Assembly: GCA_963827935.1 (NCBI GenBank)
Contig: CAWHCN010000024.1
Location: 1-64,000 of the forward strand
Reading direction: 5' to 3'
DNA length: 64,000 nucleotides
Source: DATFNV01 sp963827935
Lineage (GTDB): Bacteria; Planctomycetota; Planctomycetia; Gemmatales; Gemmataceae
The position numbers and the translations under genes are program-made. Within the stretch, counting starts at the first letter, position 1. Each line of letters begins with the position of its first letter. Under the pieces are notes generated by a model. It was not told where the DNA came from. It did not search any database and worked only from the letters and a program-made list of their open reading frames with translations. Of this stretch, positions 46,473 through 56,434 are shown piece after piece.

Positions 46473-47029
46473 TCATGGACGGGCACAGCGGGCCAAGAAA
46501 CCGCGACGATCACCTTTGGCGAATAAGGCAAGCAGGTCGTCGCGAAGCGAGTGTTTATCGCCGGGCCAGTCAAAGTGCTCCTTGCCGCCATGGCAGTGGA
46601 ACCACCGTAACATGACCTCAAGGATCGGGTAGGGCGTGAGGTAAAAAGATAAGGTGTGTGACTCAGTCGGGGGTGAAGGGAATGGTCGCCCGTGGACTCG
46701 ATGTATGTTCGGCTCGCATCCGCGAGCATCGGTCCGGTCATCAGCGGAAAGAAGTCCAGCGTTCCTTCGGGATCGCGGTTCGCGTGCTTGAGGAAGTTCT
46801 GTACCTCGTTAATGTCGCCCCGAGTCGGTCGGCCGGGCAGTTGTGTGTAGCGACGCTTCACCCACATTTCTTTGCTGCCGCGATGCTGATTGACGCCGTC
46901 GATGATGTCGTAGGCGGCACACGCGAGGGTGTGAACGGAGACGGGATCGCCGTGGTCGAAGTGAAGCAAAATGGCTGTTTCAAGCTGGCGTTTGGCCGCA
47001 TCCATTTTCTTGATCGCGAGCGATTCCAT
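46473..47029 (-). CDS. Hypothetical protein, disrupted by a frameshift near 46650
   Basis: The N-terminal 130 residues form a recognisable but unnamed family: 'IKKMDAAKRQLETAILLHF', 'DPVSVHTLACAAYDIIDGVN', 'EVQNFLKHANRDPEGTLDF'. After about residue 125 the frame changes near 46650, and the likely true end reads 'YLTPYPILEVMLRWFHCHG' to a stop at 46473. Start ATG 47029 follows GGAGG. GC is lower than that of the surrounding genes, which suggests a transferred gene. The function is unknown. Confidence 0.6.
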
Positions 47030-47268
47030 ATGCGCCTCCATCAAACAAGGACGGCCTTGCCCCCATCAAGGTTCACGTCTCTCGAATTCTTGCGTTTCCA
47101 AGGTCCAAGGTCGCTCGTCGTGCAGGTTCGGCGACAGCCGGTTGGCCGGCACCAGGCAGCGGAGCAACGAGAGCTCCTGTTGTTGGCCTCGTCCTGGAAC
47201 GCCAACTCGACGGCAGCTCGCCAGGCATCTACCGAAGGCACGCCGCTGTTCGGGAGGGATGCCGGCAA

Positions 47269-48199
47269 TCAGGGAGTTCCAAGGAAGTCCTCCCAGGCGC
47301 TGGCGCTCAGGATTCGGTCGTGGATTCGCTCCAGGCGAGCTACATCGGTAATCGCGTTCAGTTGCGCCTTCTGCTTGCGACTGGCGGGCTTACCGTACCG
47401 CTGCCGGCCCAGGCGCAAGATCGCCTCGCGCAGCGTCTCTACGCGCCCCTCGGCTTTGCCCTCCTCTTTGCCCTCAGCCCGGGCGAGTATCCGAACTTTT
47501 TCCCGCAGTTCTTCGAGATACGGCGACTTGATCACGTCAATGCCCTCCAATCCACGATCCCATACGGCCCTGTTCCGGCATAGTGCGGCGAATGTCAGGG
47601 TCAAGCCCGCCAGGATTCCCAAATCGTCCTGGTCGGGCTCCCTGAGCGCCTCACGCCTCCACCGTATGATTATATCCGCTGCCGATCCGCTCTGCATCAG
47701 CGGCAGCCACGCCAGGAGCCAGCGCGAAATGCTCCCCGCCGTGATGTCGCGCAAGGTCGCCACGGCGTCCTCGTTTCGCAGGTTCCGCTGGAGAATCCCA
47801 CCCGCCAGCCAGCAGTCGGGGGCAACGGTCGGGCGCTGTTCCAGGCCGCCGGGTTGCGGCGGACCGGTCAAGTTGACGACAACCCCACCCGCCGCCGTCA
47901 GTGTCAGGCTGCCCTCGGCGGCCGGCTCGGTCAGCAGGCGCGGCAAATAACGCAGGAGGAGCCGTTCGGCGGAGTCGTTAGCCGACGCCGCCTGGAGTTC
48001 CACACAGAGGCCTTCGAACCCATCACCAACCCGAAAGGCAGCAACGAGATCATTGGTGAGGTCACCCTGGTGGGGTAGCGTGTGACGACGGGCGTCGATC
48101 CAGGCGTGGAAGGCTGTGTCTCGCCGCAGCAGCCAACGGAAGAAGCCGGGCGGATTTCGCTTGATGAGGTCAGCGCCCCGCCTTGTCGTATTCGTTCAT
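47269..48199 (-). CDS. Rpn/PD-(D/E)XK-type planctomycete protein (frameshift near 48178)
   Basis: About 310 residues after removing one G from a four-G run near 48178. Start 'MNEYDKAGADLIKRNPPGFF' at ATG 48199, then 'RRDTAFHAWIDARRHTLPHQ', 'LTNDLVAAFRVGDGFEGLCV' and a coiled region 'EGKEEGKAEGRVETLREAIL' near the C-terminus. This resembles the large planctomycete families related to Rpn recombination-promoting nucleases and PD-(D/E)XK transposase-like proteins. I infer this from remembered pattern and cannot confirm the active site. Confidence 0.65.
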
Positions 48200-48251
48200 G
48201 ACCACCGAGTTGATCGGTACCCATCTGTTCTGTCGATTTCATGCCTAACGT

Positions 48252-48923
48252 CTACAGACTTTGCAGCGCCTCCAGTCCGACTGGCGTAATCGGCACCTGG
48301 CGCCCCGCCTCCATCACTCGTTCCCACACATACTCACCCAGGTCCCAGCCGACGTAGATGCGCACCGATCGCTCCGACGGCCGAACCAGCAGCGCTTCGA
48401 CGCCGGCCAGCGCGGTTTCCGCGCACGAGTTCACGGGAAATGCGGACGGGCGGAGGTCCACGTCGGCGAGGCGTCGCAGCACCTCCTCCAGCCGCGGGCC
48501 GATGAGTTCCAGGCCCGCGTAGGTGCAGGTGACATCCGTCAAGAGGACGGCGGGATCGGCAAGCCGCTGACGCAGGAGCGGGGCCTGCGGCGTCGAGCAA
48601 AGCAGCAGCAGATGGTCTTCCGACAACCGACAGGCCAGCGTCGGCTCGCTGGGCAATACCGCCACGGTCAGCGGCTTCGGGGCCGGGGCGTTCGGCAACA
48701 ACTTGGAAAGGACGGTTGCCACGCCAGTGCCGCGGAAGCTGAGCTTGGCGCAGGCGCTGATGTCGGCCAATCCCAGGCCGGCCTGAGCGGCGGCGACTTC
48801 TTTCTCGCTCCCGGCATAGCTCGCCGCCACCTGCCAGCCGTCGCGGTCGATGAAGCGCGCGCCGTGAGCTGCCTGCCAGTGATAGAGCGGCGTGCGCGCC
48901 AGGGGAGGAGCCATCGCGATCAT
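48252..48923 (-). CDS. Sarcosine oxidase gamma-like / GcvT-related protein
   Basis: 223 residues. Start 'RTPLYHWQAAHGARFIDRDG' resembles a GcvT-type N-terminus. 'GLGLADISACAKLSFRGTG', 'LTDVTCTYAGLELIGP' and 'VGWDLGEYVWERVMEAG' match the gamma subunit of heterotetrameric sarcosine oxidase and relatives. It starts 19 bases after the alpha-subunit gene and so is probably the last gene of that operon. ATG 48923 or 48914 could be used. Confidence 0.75.
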   Translation of the reverse strand: MIAMAPPLARTPLYHWQAAHGARFIDRDGWQVAASYAGSEKEVAAAQAGLGLADISACAKLSFRGTGVATVLSKLLPNAPAPKPLTVAVLPSEPTLACRLSEDHLLLLCSTPQAPLLRQRLADPAVLLTDVTCTYAGLELIGPRLEEVLRRLADVDLRPSAFPVNSCAETALAGVEALLVRPSERSVRIYVGWDLGEYVWERVMEAGRQVPITPVGLEALQSL

Positions 48924-48942
48924 CGGTGATCCCGTTTTGGTG

Positions 48943-51670
48943 TCAGCTCTTCAACCGCTTGCCTTCCGGGTCGTAGAACGGCAGCGGCACCACCATCGCA
49001 TCCAGATCGATGCCGTTATGGCGGATCGAAAAATGGTCGCCCGGCGCGCTGCGTGCCGCCGGGACCCAGGCCAGGCCGATGATCCGCTCGAGTGTCGGGC
49101 TGTGGCGGGCGCTGGTCACACGGCCGGCGGGCTGACCGTGGGCCACGACCTGGCACCCCTCCAGCTCGCGAACCCAGGCGATGTCGCCGGGCCGGGCGGC
49201 GACGCCCAGCGGCTGAAAGCCGACCAGTCGGGTTCTCGGCTCCATCCCCTTAAGCCGCAGCAGGGCCTCCCGGCCGTGAAATTGCGGCTTGCCGAACTTC
49301 ACCATCCGGTCCAGCCCGGCGCCAAGCGGGCTGGCCAGGGCATCGGTATCCTGCCCCACGATGAAATGGCCCTTTTCCAGCCGCAGGATGCGCTGGGCCT
49401 CGACGCCGAACGGCCTGATGGCGGTGTCCGCGCCGGCGGCCAGCAGCGCCTCCCAGAGGTGCAGGCCGTGGCAGGCGGGGCAGTGAATCTCGTAGCCCAA
49501 CTCGCCGACAAAGCCGATGCGCAACAGGCGGCACGGGACGCCGGCCACCTCGGCCTCGCGCGGTCAGGTAGGGAAAGGCCGCCGGCGATAGGTCCAGCGG
49601 CGTGAGCCGGCCGAGCACCTCGCGCGACCGGGGCCCCGCCAGGTTCGTGGCGGCGAACGCCGACGCGCGATTCAGCACCGTCGCTCGCAACCGCCAGGTG
49701 GTGCGCCACAATTCCAGCCACTGGAAGACCGCCTCGGCGTTTCCCGTGGTGGCAGTCAGGTAGAAATGGTTTTCCTTGCTGGCGCTGCGGGCTGGTAGGC
49801 GGGCCGCGACGCCGTCGTCGAAGACGATCCCTTCCTCGGTACACATCACGCCATAGCGAGCCCGGCCGATAGCCAGGTCTGCCCAGGCATTGATGTACAC
49901 GCGCTCCAGCAACTCCGCCGCACCGGGCCCGATGACCTCGATCTTGCCCAGCGTGCTCACGTCGATGAGGCCCACGCTGTTCCGGACGGCGCGGACCTCG
50001 GCCGCCGGATCGCCGTAGTGCTCCGGCCGCTTCCACTGGCCGGCGTCCAGCCAGGTGGCGCCGTTCTCCTGATGCCAGTGGTGCATCGGCGTGCGGCGAA
50101 CCGGGTGATGACGCCGGTCGGCGGCGAGCACGGCCAGCTCGACCGGGATGGCTGGCGGGCGGGCGGTGGTGGTGCCGACGGCGTTGAGGTCGCGTCCCGT
50201 TAGCCGGGCGCAAGTGGCGCTGAAGTTCACCCCGCACATCTTCCCCTGGCAGGGGCCCATGCCGACGGTCGAGTACCGCTTCAGGGTTTCGATGTGGTCG
50301 AAGCCCTCGGCGACGGCCTGGCCAATATCTTGCTGGGTGACGTCCTCGCACAGACAGGCGAACTGCTTGCCGGGCAGGCGATCCATCAGTTCCGCGGGCA
50401 TGGCCGGCGCTGCCCCCGCGGCGGCGCCGGTCGCGGACAAGCCCGGACCTTGCCGAAGCAATTCGTTGGCCGGAGCCAACTCGGTGGCCAGGCACAGCAG
50501 GTCGCAGTCGATCTGTTCGTCGCGAGCGTCGAATCCGCCGGACGGGTTGGCGAGCATCCGGCGCACGCGGAGGCCTTGCAGGTGCTGGCTCCCTAGGGCC
50601 TCCACGTCTGTGACCGAATGCCAGGCCGCCAGGCTGTTCCCGATCGGCAGCTTGATGAACTCCGGCGGCCTCCGGTCCATGACCGCCACGATCTCGATGC
50701 CCAGCCGCGCGATCTCGGCGGCGACGCGATACCCGTCGTCGTGATCGGTCAGGACAGCAGCCCGCTGTCCCGCTCGCACGCCGTAGAGTCGTCCCAGCCG
50801 CTGCACGCCGCGGGCAAGAAAGATGCCAGGAAGATCGTTATTGTTGAACAGGGCTGGTTGCTGCCGCCCGCCCGTGCAGACTACGATCTGCTTCGCGCGG
50901 ACCCTGAGGAACCGCTGCGCCCGAAATGCCCCAAGCACGTTGCCTTCGTAAAGCCCGAAGACGCTGGTATCGCACAGGACGCGCACGTGAGCATTGCGCT
51001 GCACCGCCACGATCAATGCCTGATTCTCCAGCGACAGTTCGCCGTCGTAAAGCAGGTGGCCGCCCAGGCGTGGCTGGCGATCGAGCAGGAGGACATCGGC
51101 CCCCGCCTCGGCCGCTGCCATCGCCGCCGCCAATCCTGCCGGTCCGCCGCCGACCACGCAAACCTCGGCATGCAGGTGCTCGACCTGGGTCTCCAGGTCC
51201 GGCCGGCCGTTCACATCAATCCGCCCCAGCCCGGCGATGTGCCGCACCACGCGCTCGAACATCGGCCACAGCCAGCGCGGCTTGTGGAAGCGCTTGTAAT
51301 AGAAGCCGACCGGCAAGAATGAAGAGAGCTTATCGAAGACGCGCAACACATCAAAATTGAGCGACGGCCAGGCATTTTGCCCGGCGACCACCTGCCCCTG
51401 CCGCGCCGGCTCGATGCAGGTGCGGACGTTGGGTCGGCCGTCGACTTGCATCAGGCAGTTGGGGCAATCGCCGGAGACGCAGAAAAGCCCGCGCGGCCGA
51501 TGGTACTTGAAGCTGCGGCTGAAGGTGCGGACGCCAGCCGCATACAGGGCCGCGCCGATGCTCTGCCCCTCCAGCGCGGGGATTGACCGGCCCTCGAACG
51601 TGAAGGTGAGCGGCCGCGCCGGATCGGTCAGGCAGCCCGGCGGCAGGGGGGGAGCGGCGGGGACCGTCAT
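48943..51670 (-). CDS. soxA: Sarcosine oxidase alpha subunit-like flavoprotein (frameshift near 49560)
   Basis: About 909 residues after restoring one missing base near 49560. Domains in order: N-terminal ferredoxin-like part with 'GLFCVSGDCPNCLMQVDG'; FAD/NAD Rossmann region starting 'VVGGGPAGLAAAMAAAEAG'; a BFD-like cysteine part 'FACLCEDVTQQDIG' and 'GPCQGKMCGVNF'; and a GcvT-like C-terminal half (about 530-909). The protein would oxidise sarcosine or a related N-methyl amine with tetrahydrofolate as one-carbon acceptor. Residues about 625-634 ('LPARSASKE') look like a repeat insertion. ATG 51670 overlaps the delta gene stop. The beta subunit that carries the active-site flavin is not in the operon. 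Confidence 0.86.
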
Positions 51671-51891
51671 GGCGCTTCCTCGCCGAGCCAGGCGGTGTGC
51701 AGGACTTCGTTGGTGCGAACGTCGCGGCGGGCCGTCAGCCAGCGGCGGCAGCCGAAGCGGTGATACCAGCGCTCGTGCTGGACCTCCGGCAGGTTGCCGC
51801 CCGCCGGGGGCTGCGGCAGGACCTGGCCGCCGTAGCGGAACTCCGCCACATCGCGCGGGCCGCAGTTGGGGCAGCGCAACAGGAACGACAT
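51667..51891 (-). CDS. soxD: Sarcosine oxidase delta subunit-like zinc protein
   Basis: 74 residues. 'LLRCPNCGPRDVAEFRYGG' carries the CPxCG zinc pair and the end has 'RFGCRRWLTARRDVRTNEV', the usual SoxD pattern. It overlaps the alpha gene by 4 bases (ATGA), so the two are coupled. SoxD is a small structural subunit. Its presence supports the heterotetrameric-type assignment of the alpha gene. Confidence 0.88.
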   Translation of the reverse strand: MSFLLRCPNCGPRDVAEFRYGGQVLPQPPAGGNLPEVQHERWYHRFGCRRWLTARRDVRTNEVLHTAWLGEEAP

Positions 51892-51934
51892 CGGTTGGCT
51901 CGTTGAATTCGGGCTCCCCTTGTCATAGGAGGCA

Positions 51935-52618
51935 TCATCCCGGAGGGAAAGCGACGACCTCCGCCGTGCCGCCGCAGTGCCGGGTCACCCGTTCCATCAC
52001 CTCGGCAAACACGGCACGGAGGGCCGCCGCCTCGTGGCCCACCGCGGTCCCCTCCACGATCAAGAGGACGTTGGTCGACGTGGTCGTCACCTTGCTGAAG
52101 TCCGCTTGATGGATGTCGAGCCGACAGAGCACCCGATCCTGGGCATCTACGTAGCTATACGCCCCAGCGAGCACCGGCACCGGCTGATCCCGGCCCAGCG
52201 GCGTGAACGTCTCGCGCCCCGTCATGAGCCGCAGGGCCACCGGCGGAGCGATGCGGTCCAGGTTGTGGGCCCCCAGCGAACAGAGGGACCGAACCGAGAC
52301 GAGGTTGTAGGCATCGACCAGGCTATTGATCGCCGGCAGGTCGCCGCGCTTGAGCGCGAAGGTCAACAGCCGTTCGACCGACGGCTGCTCCCGCCGCGGA
52401 TTGACACCGGCCTGTCGCAGGATCTCCTGGAAACACAGCACCTCGGGGATCGACCGCACCGCGGCCGGGTCGGCATAGCGGGTGCGGAGGACGGCTACTT
52501 CCCGTGCAATGTCCGCACGCAGGGCCGGGTCCGACGGAACGATGTGCACACCGCGGAAAACTATGGCGCCGGCCCGCAAACCGAGTGCGATGCATTCCGG
52601 ACTGACGGTGAACATCAT
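51935..52618 (-). CDS. B3/B4 tRNA-binding-domain protein
   Basis: 227 residues. The middle has the B3/B4 domain of phenylalanyl-tRNA synthetase beta subunits as a stand-alone unit: 'RLLTFALKRGDLPAINSLVD', 'AYNLVSVRSLCSLGAHNLD' and 'VALRLMTGRETFTPLG'. Stand-alone versions may edit mischarged tRNA, but this is not proven for this group. Two adjacent ATG codons (52618, 52615) follow GGAGG at some distance. It precedes soxD by 43 bases and could be in the same transcript. Confidence 0.83.
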   Translation of the reverse strand: MMFTVSPECIALGLRAGAIVFRGVHIVPSDPALRADIAREVAVLRTRYADPAAVRSIPEVLCFQEILRQAGVNPRREQPSVERLLTFALKRGDLPAINSLVDAYNLVSVRSLCSLGAHNLDRIAPPVALRLMTGRETFTPLGRDQPVPVLAGAYSYVDAQDRVLCRLDIHQADFSKVTTTSTNVLLIVEGTAVGHEAAALRAVFAEVMERVTRHCGGTAEVVAFPPG

Positions 52619-52802
52619 TTGAGGAAACGACCTCCGCAGGAGCGCGCCGCCCGCGGGGCGGCGGCTAAATGAACTCATCCGGTTCTCATAAGCGGCGGAA
52701 CCTTCGGAACGGAGCGCGGTTTTATCATCAGCGGGCGCCTTTCCCCCTCGCCCGCCGGACACGGGACACGACAAGTATTATCCTTTCGGGAAGGGTCCTG
52801 CC

Positions 52803-53228
52803 ATGCACCTGCGCTCACTCCTCATCGTCGGCGGTCTTATCCTCGGCGTGGCGGTCATCGCACCGCAGGCCCAGGCGGCGAAGGGCGTCAAGAAGAAGGG
52901 CGACCACTGGGTCCACGGCACCGTGATCCACGTGGAACACCGCGTCGGTGAGGTCACCGTCAAGGTTCATCACGCGAAGAAGAAGGTCGCCGTGATCGCC
53001 GGCCACCCGGCTGTCACGCACCAGGATCGCTTCCTGGTGACTCAACAGACGCAATTATTTGTCAAACAAGGCCAGGTCGAACAGCCCACCACGTTCCTCG
53101 CCGTCAGAGTGGGTGAGCACGTCTCCATCCTGGCCAAGGGGCACCACGCTGAGAAGGTAGTGATTCATCACCATCTGAAGAAGCCGGTGCGGGTCGGGCG
53201 CAAGGTCATCAAGGGCGTGGTAAAGTAG
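52803..53228 (+). CDS. Small secreted basic, histidine-rich protein
   Basis: 141 residues with signal peptide 'MHLRSLLIVGGLILGVAVIA' and cleavage near 'AQAA'. The mature part is rich in Lys and His ('VKVHHAKKKVAVIAGHPA', 'VVIHHHLKKPVRVGRKV') and beta-stranded, resembling a small OB-like barrel. The His clusters could bind metal; this is not established. Divergent from the B3/B4 gene, with GGAAGGGTC before the start. Confidence 0.68.
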   Translation: MHLRSLLIVGGLILGVAVIAPQAQAAKGVKKKGDHWVHGTVIHVEHRVGEVTVKVHHAKKKVAVIAGHPAVTHQDRFLVTQQTQLFVKQGQVEQPTTFLAVRVGEHVSILAKGHHAEKVVIHHHLKKPVRVGRKVIKGVVK

Positions 53229-53296
53229 TTGTTGCCCTGCACGGACTCTATCACCCGCCCCAAGCGCCCGCGAGGGGTAGGATAGCGAGGAAGCCG

Positions 53297-54247
53297 ATGC
53301 ACCGCTGGGCCCTCCTGCCGCTGGTCGCCCTCGCCCTCTCCGGTGCCGACCGCGCCGCCGATCCCGAGAAGACGCTGCTGAAGGGGCACACCGATGCCGT
53401 CAACGCGGTCGCCTTCTCGCCGGACGGCAAGCACGTCGCCACCGGCAGCTCCGACGAGACCGTCCGCCTGTGGGACCCCGCCACGCGCAAGCAAGTGCGG
53501 CTCCTGAAAGGGCACACCGATTCGATCGTCGGCGTCGCCTTCAGCCCGGACGGCAAGCTGCTGGCCAGCGCCAGTTCCGACAACACCGCTCGCCTTTGGG
53601 ACGCGGCCACCGGCAAGCTGGTGCTGGTCCTGAAGGGGCATACCGATTCGGTCAACGCCGCCGTCTTCAGCCCGAACGGCCAGACGCTGGCCACTGCCAG
53701 CGACGACGACACGGTCCGCCTCTGGGACGTGGCCACCGGCAAGTCGCTGGCCACCTTGAAGGGGCACGACGACTCGGTCAACGCCGTCGCTTTTTCGCCC
53801 GACGGCAAGACGCTGGCCAGCGCCAGCTCCGACGATTCCATCCGCCTGTGGGACCTGGCCACGCGCACCGAACTCGCCTCATTGAAGGGGCACACCGACG
53901 CGGTCAACAGCATCGCCTTCGCCCCCAACGGCAAGACGCTGGCCAGCGCCGGCACCGAGGGGAAAGTGATTCTGTGGGACGTGGCCGACCGCAAAGAGAC
54001 CGCCACGCTGGAGGGCCACACCGGCTCCGTCTTGGCGGTGGCCTTTTCCCCGGACGGCAAACGCCTGGCCTCCGCCGGCGAGGACAAAACCGCCCGTCTC
54101 TGGGACGTGGCCGATGCCAAGGAGATCGCAGCGCTGGAAGGCCACGGCGACTGGGTGAATGAACTGGCCTTCTCGCCGGACGGCAAGACGCTGGCAACGG
54201 CCAGCGATGACGGCACGGCGGGGCTCTGGGACCTGTCAAAGAGGTAG
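53297..54247 (+). CDS. Exported WD40 propeller with seven repeats
   Basis: 316 residues. Short signal peptide (1-21), then exactly seven WD40 repeats of about 42 residues, each with the GH...LWD pattern ('LLKGHTDAVNAVAFSPDGK', 'TVRLWD'), forming one closed propeller and nothing else. No catalytic or effector domain is present, so it is probably a protein-binding scaffold in the periplasm. The repeats are very similar to each other, which implies recent internal duplication. It starts 68 bases after the previous gene. Confidence 0.9.
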   Translation: MHRWALLPLVALALSGADRAADPEKTLLKGHTDAVNAVAFSPDGKHVATGSSDETVRLWDPATRKQVRLLKGHTDSIVGVAFSPDGKLLASASSDNTARLWDAATGKLVLVLKGHTDSVNAAVFSPNGQTLATASDDDTVRLWDVATGKSLATLKGHDDSVNAVAFSPDGKTLASASSDDSIRLWDLATRTELASLKGHTDAVNSIAFAPNGKTLASAGTEGKVILWDVADRKETATLEGHTGSVLAVAFSPDGKRLASAGEDKTARLWDVADAKEIAALEGHGDWVNELAFSPDGKTLATASDDGTAGLWDLSKR

Positions 54248-54271
54248 CCAAAGGCGCTGGTGCCCCGCCGA

Positions 54272-54377
54272 GTTCTGTGCCAAACGGGGTCGTTCTGTGC
54301 CACCATTGGCACAGAACTCCTTTGACGCTACACCTTATCCTAATTCATGTTACGCCGCACGCCCGAGTTCTGTGCCA
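54272..54377. repeat. Four copies of GTTCTGTGCCA, one inverted
   Basis: Direct copies at 54272-54282, 54292-54302 and 54367-54377, and an inverted copy at 54307-54317 that pairs with the second to form a tight hairpin. They lie in the 670-base gap between the WD40 and IS110 genes. Function unknown. Confidence 0.8.
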
Positions 54378-54512
54378 CGATTTCGAGGGGTATGGCCGCA
54401 GCATCGGACTACGCCCCGCGCTGGCACCCTCCTGTTGGGCGACCGGCAGGAGATCGTAGCCCGCTCCCTGGAGCCGCACGCGCCAAGTCGAACTGAATTC
54501 GCCGGGAATTCT

Positions 54513-54595
54513 GTTCAACCTGGCGCTGACACCGCAAGCCATTGACAAATAACGACATGCGCCTTCATAGTCCAGCGCCAGGCGCCAGGTTGAAC
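54513..54595. other. 14-bp inverted repeat upstream of the IS110 transposase, possible part of a structured RNA region
   Basis: GTTCAACCTGGCGC at 54513-54526 pairs with 54582-54595. IS110 elements carry a structured, transposase-guiding bridge RNA in a non-coding end. The roughly 320 bases from here to the transposase start (54917) have no gene and are the natural place for it in the IS110 subgroup. I have not derived a full fold. Confidence 0.4.
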
Positions 54596-54916
54596 ATAAG
54601 TCCGATGTGTGCGGACACGCGCTGCGAACAAAGGATCAGCTTGAGGGCTGATGCCAGTCCCTGGCACACGTTCCGCTATGAACCTGACAGGCCATCGGCT
54701 TTCCGTTCGCACTGCGCTTCTCTAGCTCTTCTTTGTGGCGGCGGAGCGCGGTGGCCGCGTTTGATCTGGTGCCTCTGAGCCCGTGCTTGAGCTTGGCCCT
54801 TGGGTCGGCTTCACTTTCCTTGGTGCCGCGAGCCCGCTTGAAAGTCTCGTCCTTCGTTCGACCCATCCTCCGCCGACATTTTCTTCGCCCGTCCCTCACC
54901 GTCGTTGGAGGTCCTC

Positions 54917-56257
54917 ATGCCTCGGAAGAAGACACGCCAGCCCATCCCGCCGCCCCGCATCGTCCGGCCCTGTGCCGCCGCCATCGACGTCGGCAGCGCC
55001 AGCCACGTCGTCGCCGTCGACCCCGCTTGCGATCCGCAGCCCGTTCGTACCTTCGGCGTCTATACCGCCGACCTACAGACGCTGGCCGAGTGGTTACGCC
55101 ACTGCGGCGTCACGAGCGTCGTGCTCGAATCGACCGGCGTCTACTGGATGTGCTTATGCGACTTCCTGGAAAGCCAGGGCTTCGAAGTGGTGGTGGTCGA
55201 TCCACGCAGCCTGGCCCGCAACCTCAAGAAGAAGACCGACGTTTGCGATGCGGTCTGGCTGCAGCAGATGCACGCCTGTGGCCAGCTCAAGAGCTGTTTT
55301 CGACCCGCGCACGAGGTGCTGGCGTTGCGGACGCTGTGGCGGCATCGCGAGCATCTGATCACCGAGGCAGCCAAGCTCTTGCAGATGATGCTCAAAGTGC
55401 TGGTCCAGATGAATGTTCATTTGGACCTGGCCGTGTCGAGCATCGCCGGCGTCACCGGCATGCGCATCCTGCGTGCCATCGCCCAGGGGCAGCGTGACCC
55501 CCAGACGCTGGCGGCGATGCGCGATCCCAGCTGCAAGAAGAGCCGCGAGGAGATTGCCAAGGCCCTGGAAGGGACCTGGGACACGGCCCACCTGTTCGAG
55601 CTGAAACAACTGCTCAAGGCCTGGGACTTCTACCAGAATCAGCTCCATGTCTGTGACCGGGAGTACGCCAAGGCGGCCGGGCCGATGCCGGACAAGACCC
55701 AGGGGCGTCCGTTGCCCGAGTCCCAGAAGGCCGCGCCCAAGAGTCGCAACCGCCCGACGGAGTTCGACGCCGACGCCTTGATCTTCCAGTTGACGGGCGT
55801 GCGTGTCACGGAAGTGGACGGTCTGGGCGCCAGCACGGTGCTGACGGTCTTGTCGGAGACAGGCCCGGACCTGGCGGCACGTTTCCCGACGGACAAGCAC
55901 TTCGCGGCCTGGACGACGCTGGCGCCGTGCAAGCACCAATCGGGCAAGCGGATCCGCTATCCCGCCCAGACGGCCAGCCGGGTGGCCAGGGCGTTTCGGC
56001 TGGCGGCGCGGTCCTTGCTCAGAAGTAAGAGCGTGCTGGGTAATTTCCTGCGCCGCCTGCGGGCCCGGCTGGGGATAGGCAGCGCCATCAGGGCGACAGC
56101 CCACAAGCTGGCGAAGCTCTTCTATCGCCTCATCACGCGTGGGGAAGCGTATCGCCGTGAGAGCACGGCAGCCGAAGAAGTCAAGCAGCAGGAGCGTCAG
56201 GTCAAATCGCTGCAGCGCAAAGCGCGGGAGTTAGGGCTGCAAGTGGTGCCGATCTGA
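54917..56257 (+). CDS. IS110-family transposase (DEDD)
   Basis: 446 residues. N-terminal RuvC-like domain with acidic residues in 'CAAAIDVGSASHVVAV' (Asp), 'VVLESTGVYWMCL' (Glu) and 'KKTDVCDAVWLQ' (Asp pair). C-terminal Tnp_IS116/IS110 domain with 'VDGLGASTVLTVLSETG' and the catalytic serine in 'CKHQSGKRIR'. ATG 54917 follows GGAGG. The frame is intact. The ends of the element could not be fixed, because IS110 elements lack terminal inverted repeats and standard target duplications. Confidence 0.92.
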   Translation: MPRKKTRQPIPPPRIVRPCAAAIDVGSASHVVAVDPACDPQPVRTFGVYTADLQTLAEWLRHCGVTSVVLESTGVYWMCLCDFLESQGFEVVVVDPRSLARNLKKKTDVCDAVWLQQMHACGQLKSCFRPAHEVLALRTLWRHREHLITEAAKLLQMMLKVLVQMNVHLDLAVSSIAGVTGMRILRAIAQGQRDPQTLAAMRDPSCKKSREEIAKALEGTWDTAHLFELKQLLKAWDFYQNQLHVCDREYAKAAGPMPDKTQGRPLPESQKAAPKSRNRPTEFDADALIFQLTGVRVTEVDGLGASTVLTVLSETGPDLAARFPTDKHFAAWTTLAPCKHQSGKRIRYPAQTASRVARAFRLAARSLLRSKSVLGNFLRRLRARLGIGSAIRATAHKLAKLFYRLITRGEAYRRESTAAEEVKQQERQVKSLQRKARELGLQVVPI

Positions 56258-56434
56258 GCAGGGTCGGCGGGGCAACAGACGACGTTGGGGAAGTAGGCGA
56301 GGTCGATCTCAAGCCGAGCCGCTTGGGGCGGTGGCGTCGAAAATACGCGCGCACCGTAAGATCGCTGCCCGAGCACGACACCTCTCGCCCGGGTAGCGGG
56401 GCCTTGTTCATTGAAAGCAAAGCGAGCGGTTCAC

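Noticed and set aside
47041..47268. 75-codon minus-strand frame between the two hypothetical genes
   Set aside because: It may be a remnant of the Rpn-like gene family, but I see no start signal or conserved stretch long enough to support it.
54636..54899. Small minus-strand frame upstream of the IS110 transposase
   Set aside because: Lys/Arg-rich shadow product without start signals; the region is better explained as the non-coding end of the IS.
39975..56257. The IS4-to-IS110 interval as one genomic island
   Set aside because: The two elements are unrelated, there is no integrase, tRNA or att-like direct repeat, and the interval includes core genes such as rex and the sarcosine oxidase operon.
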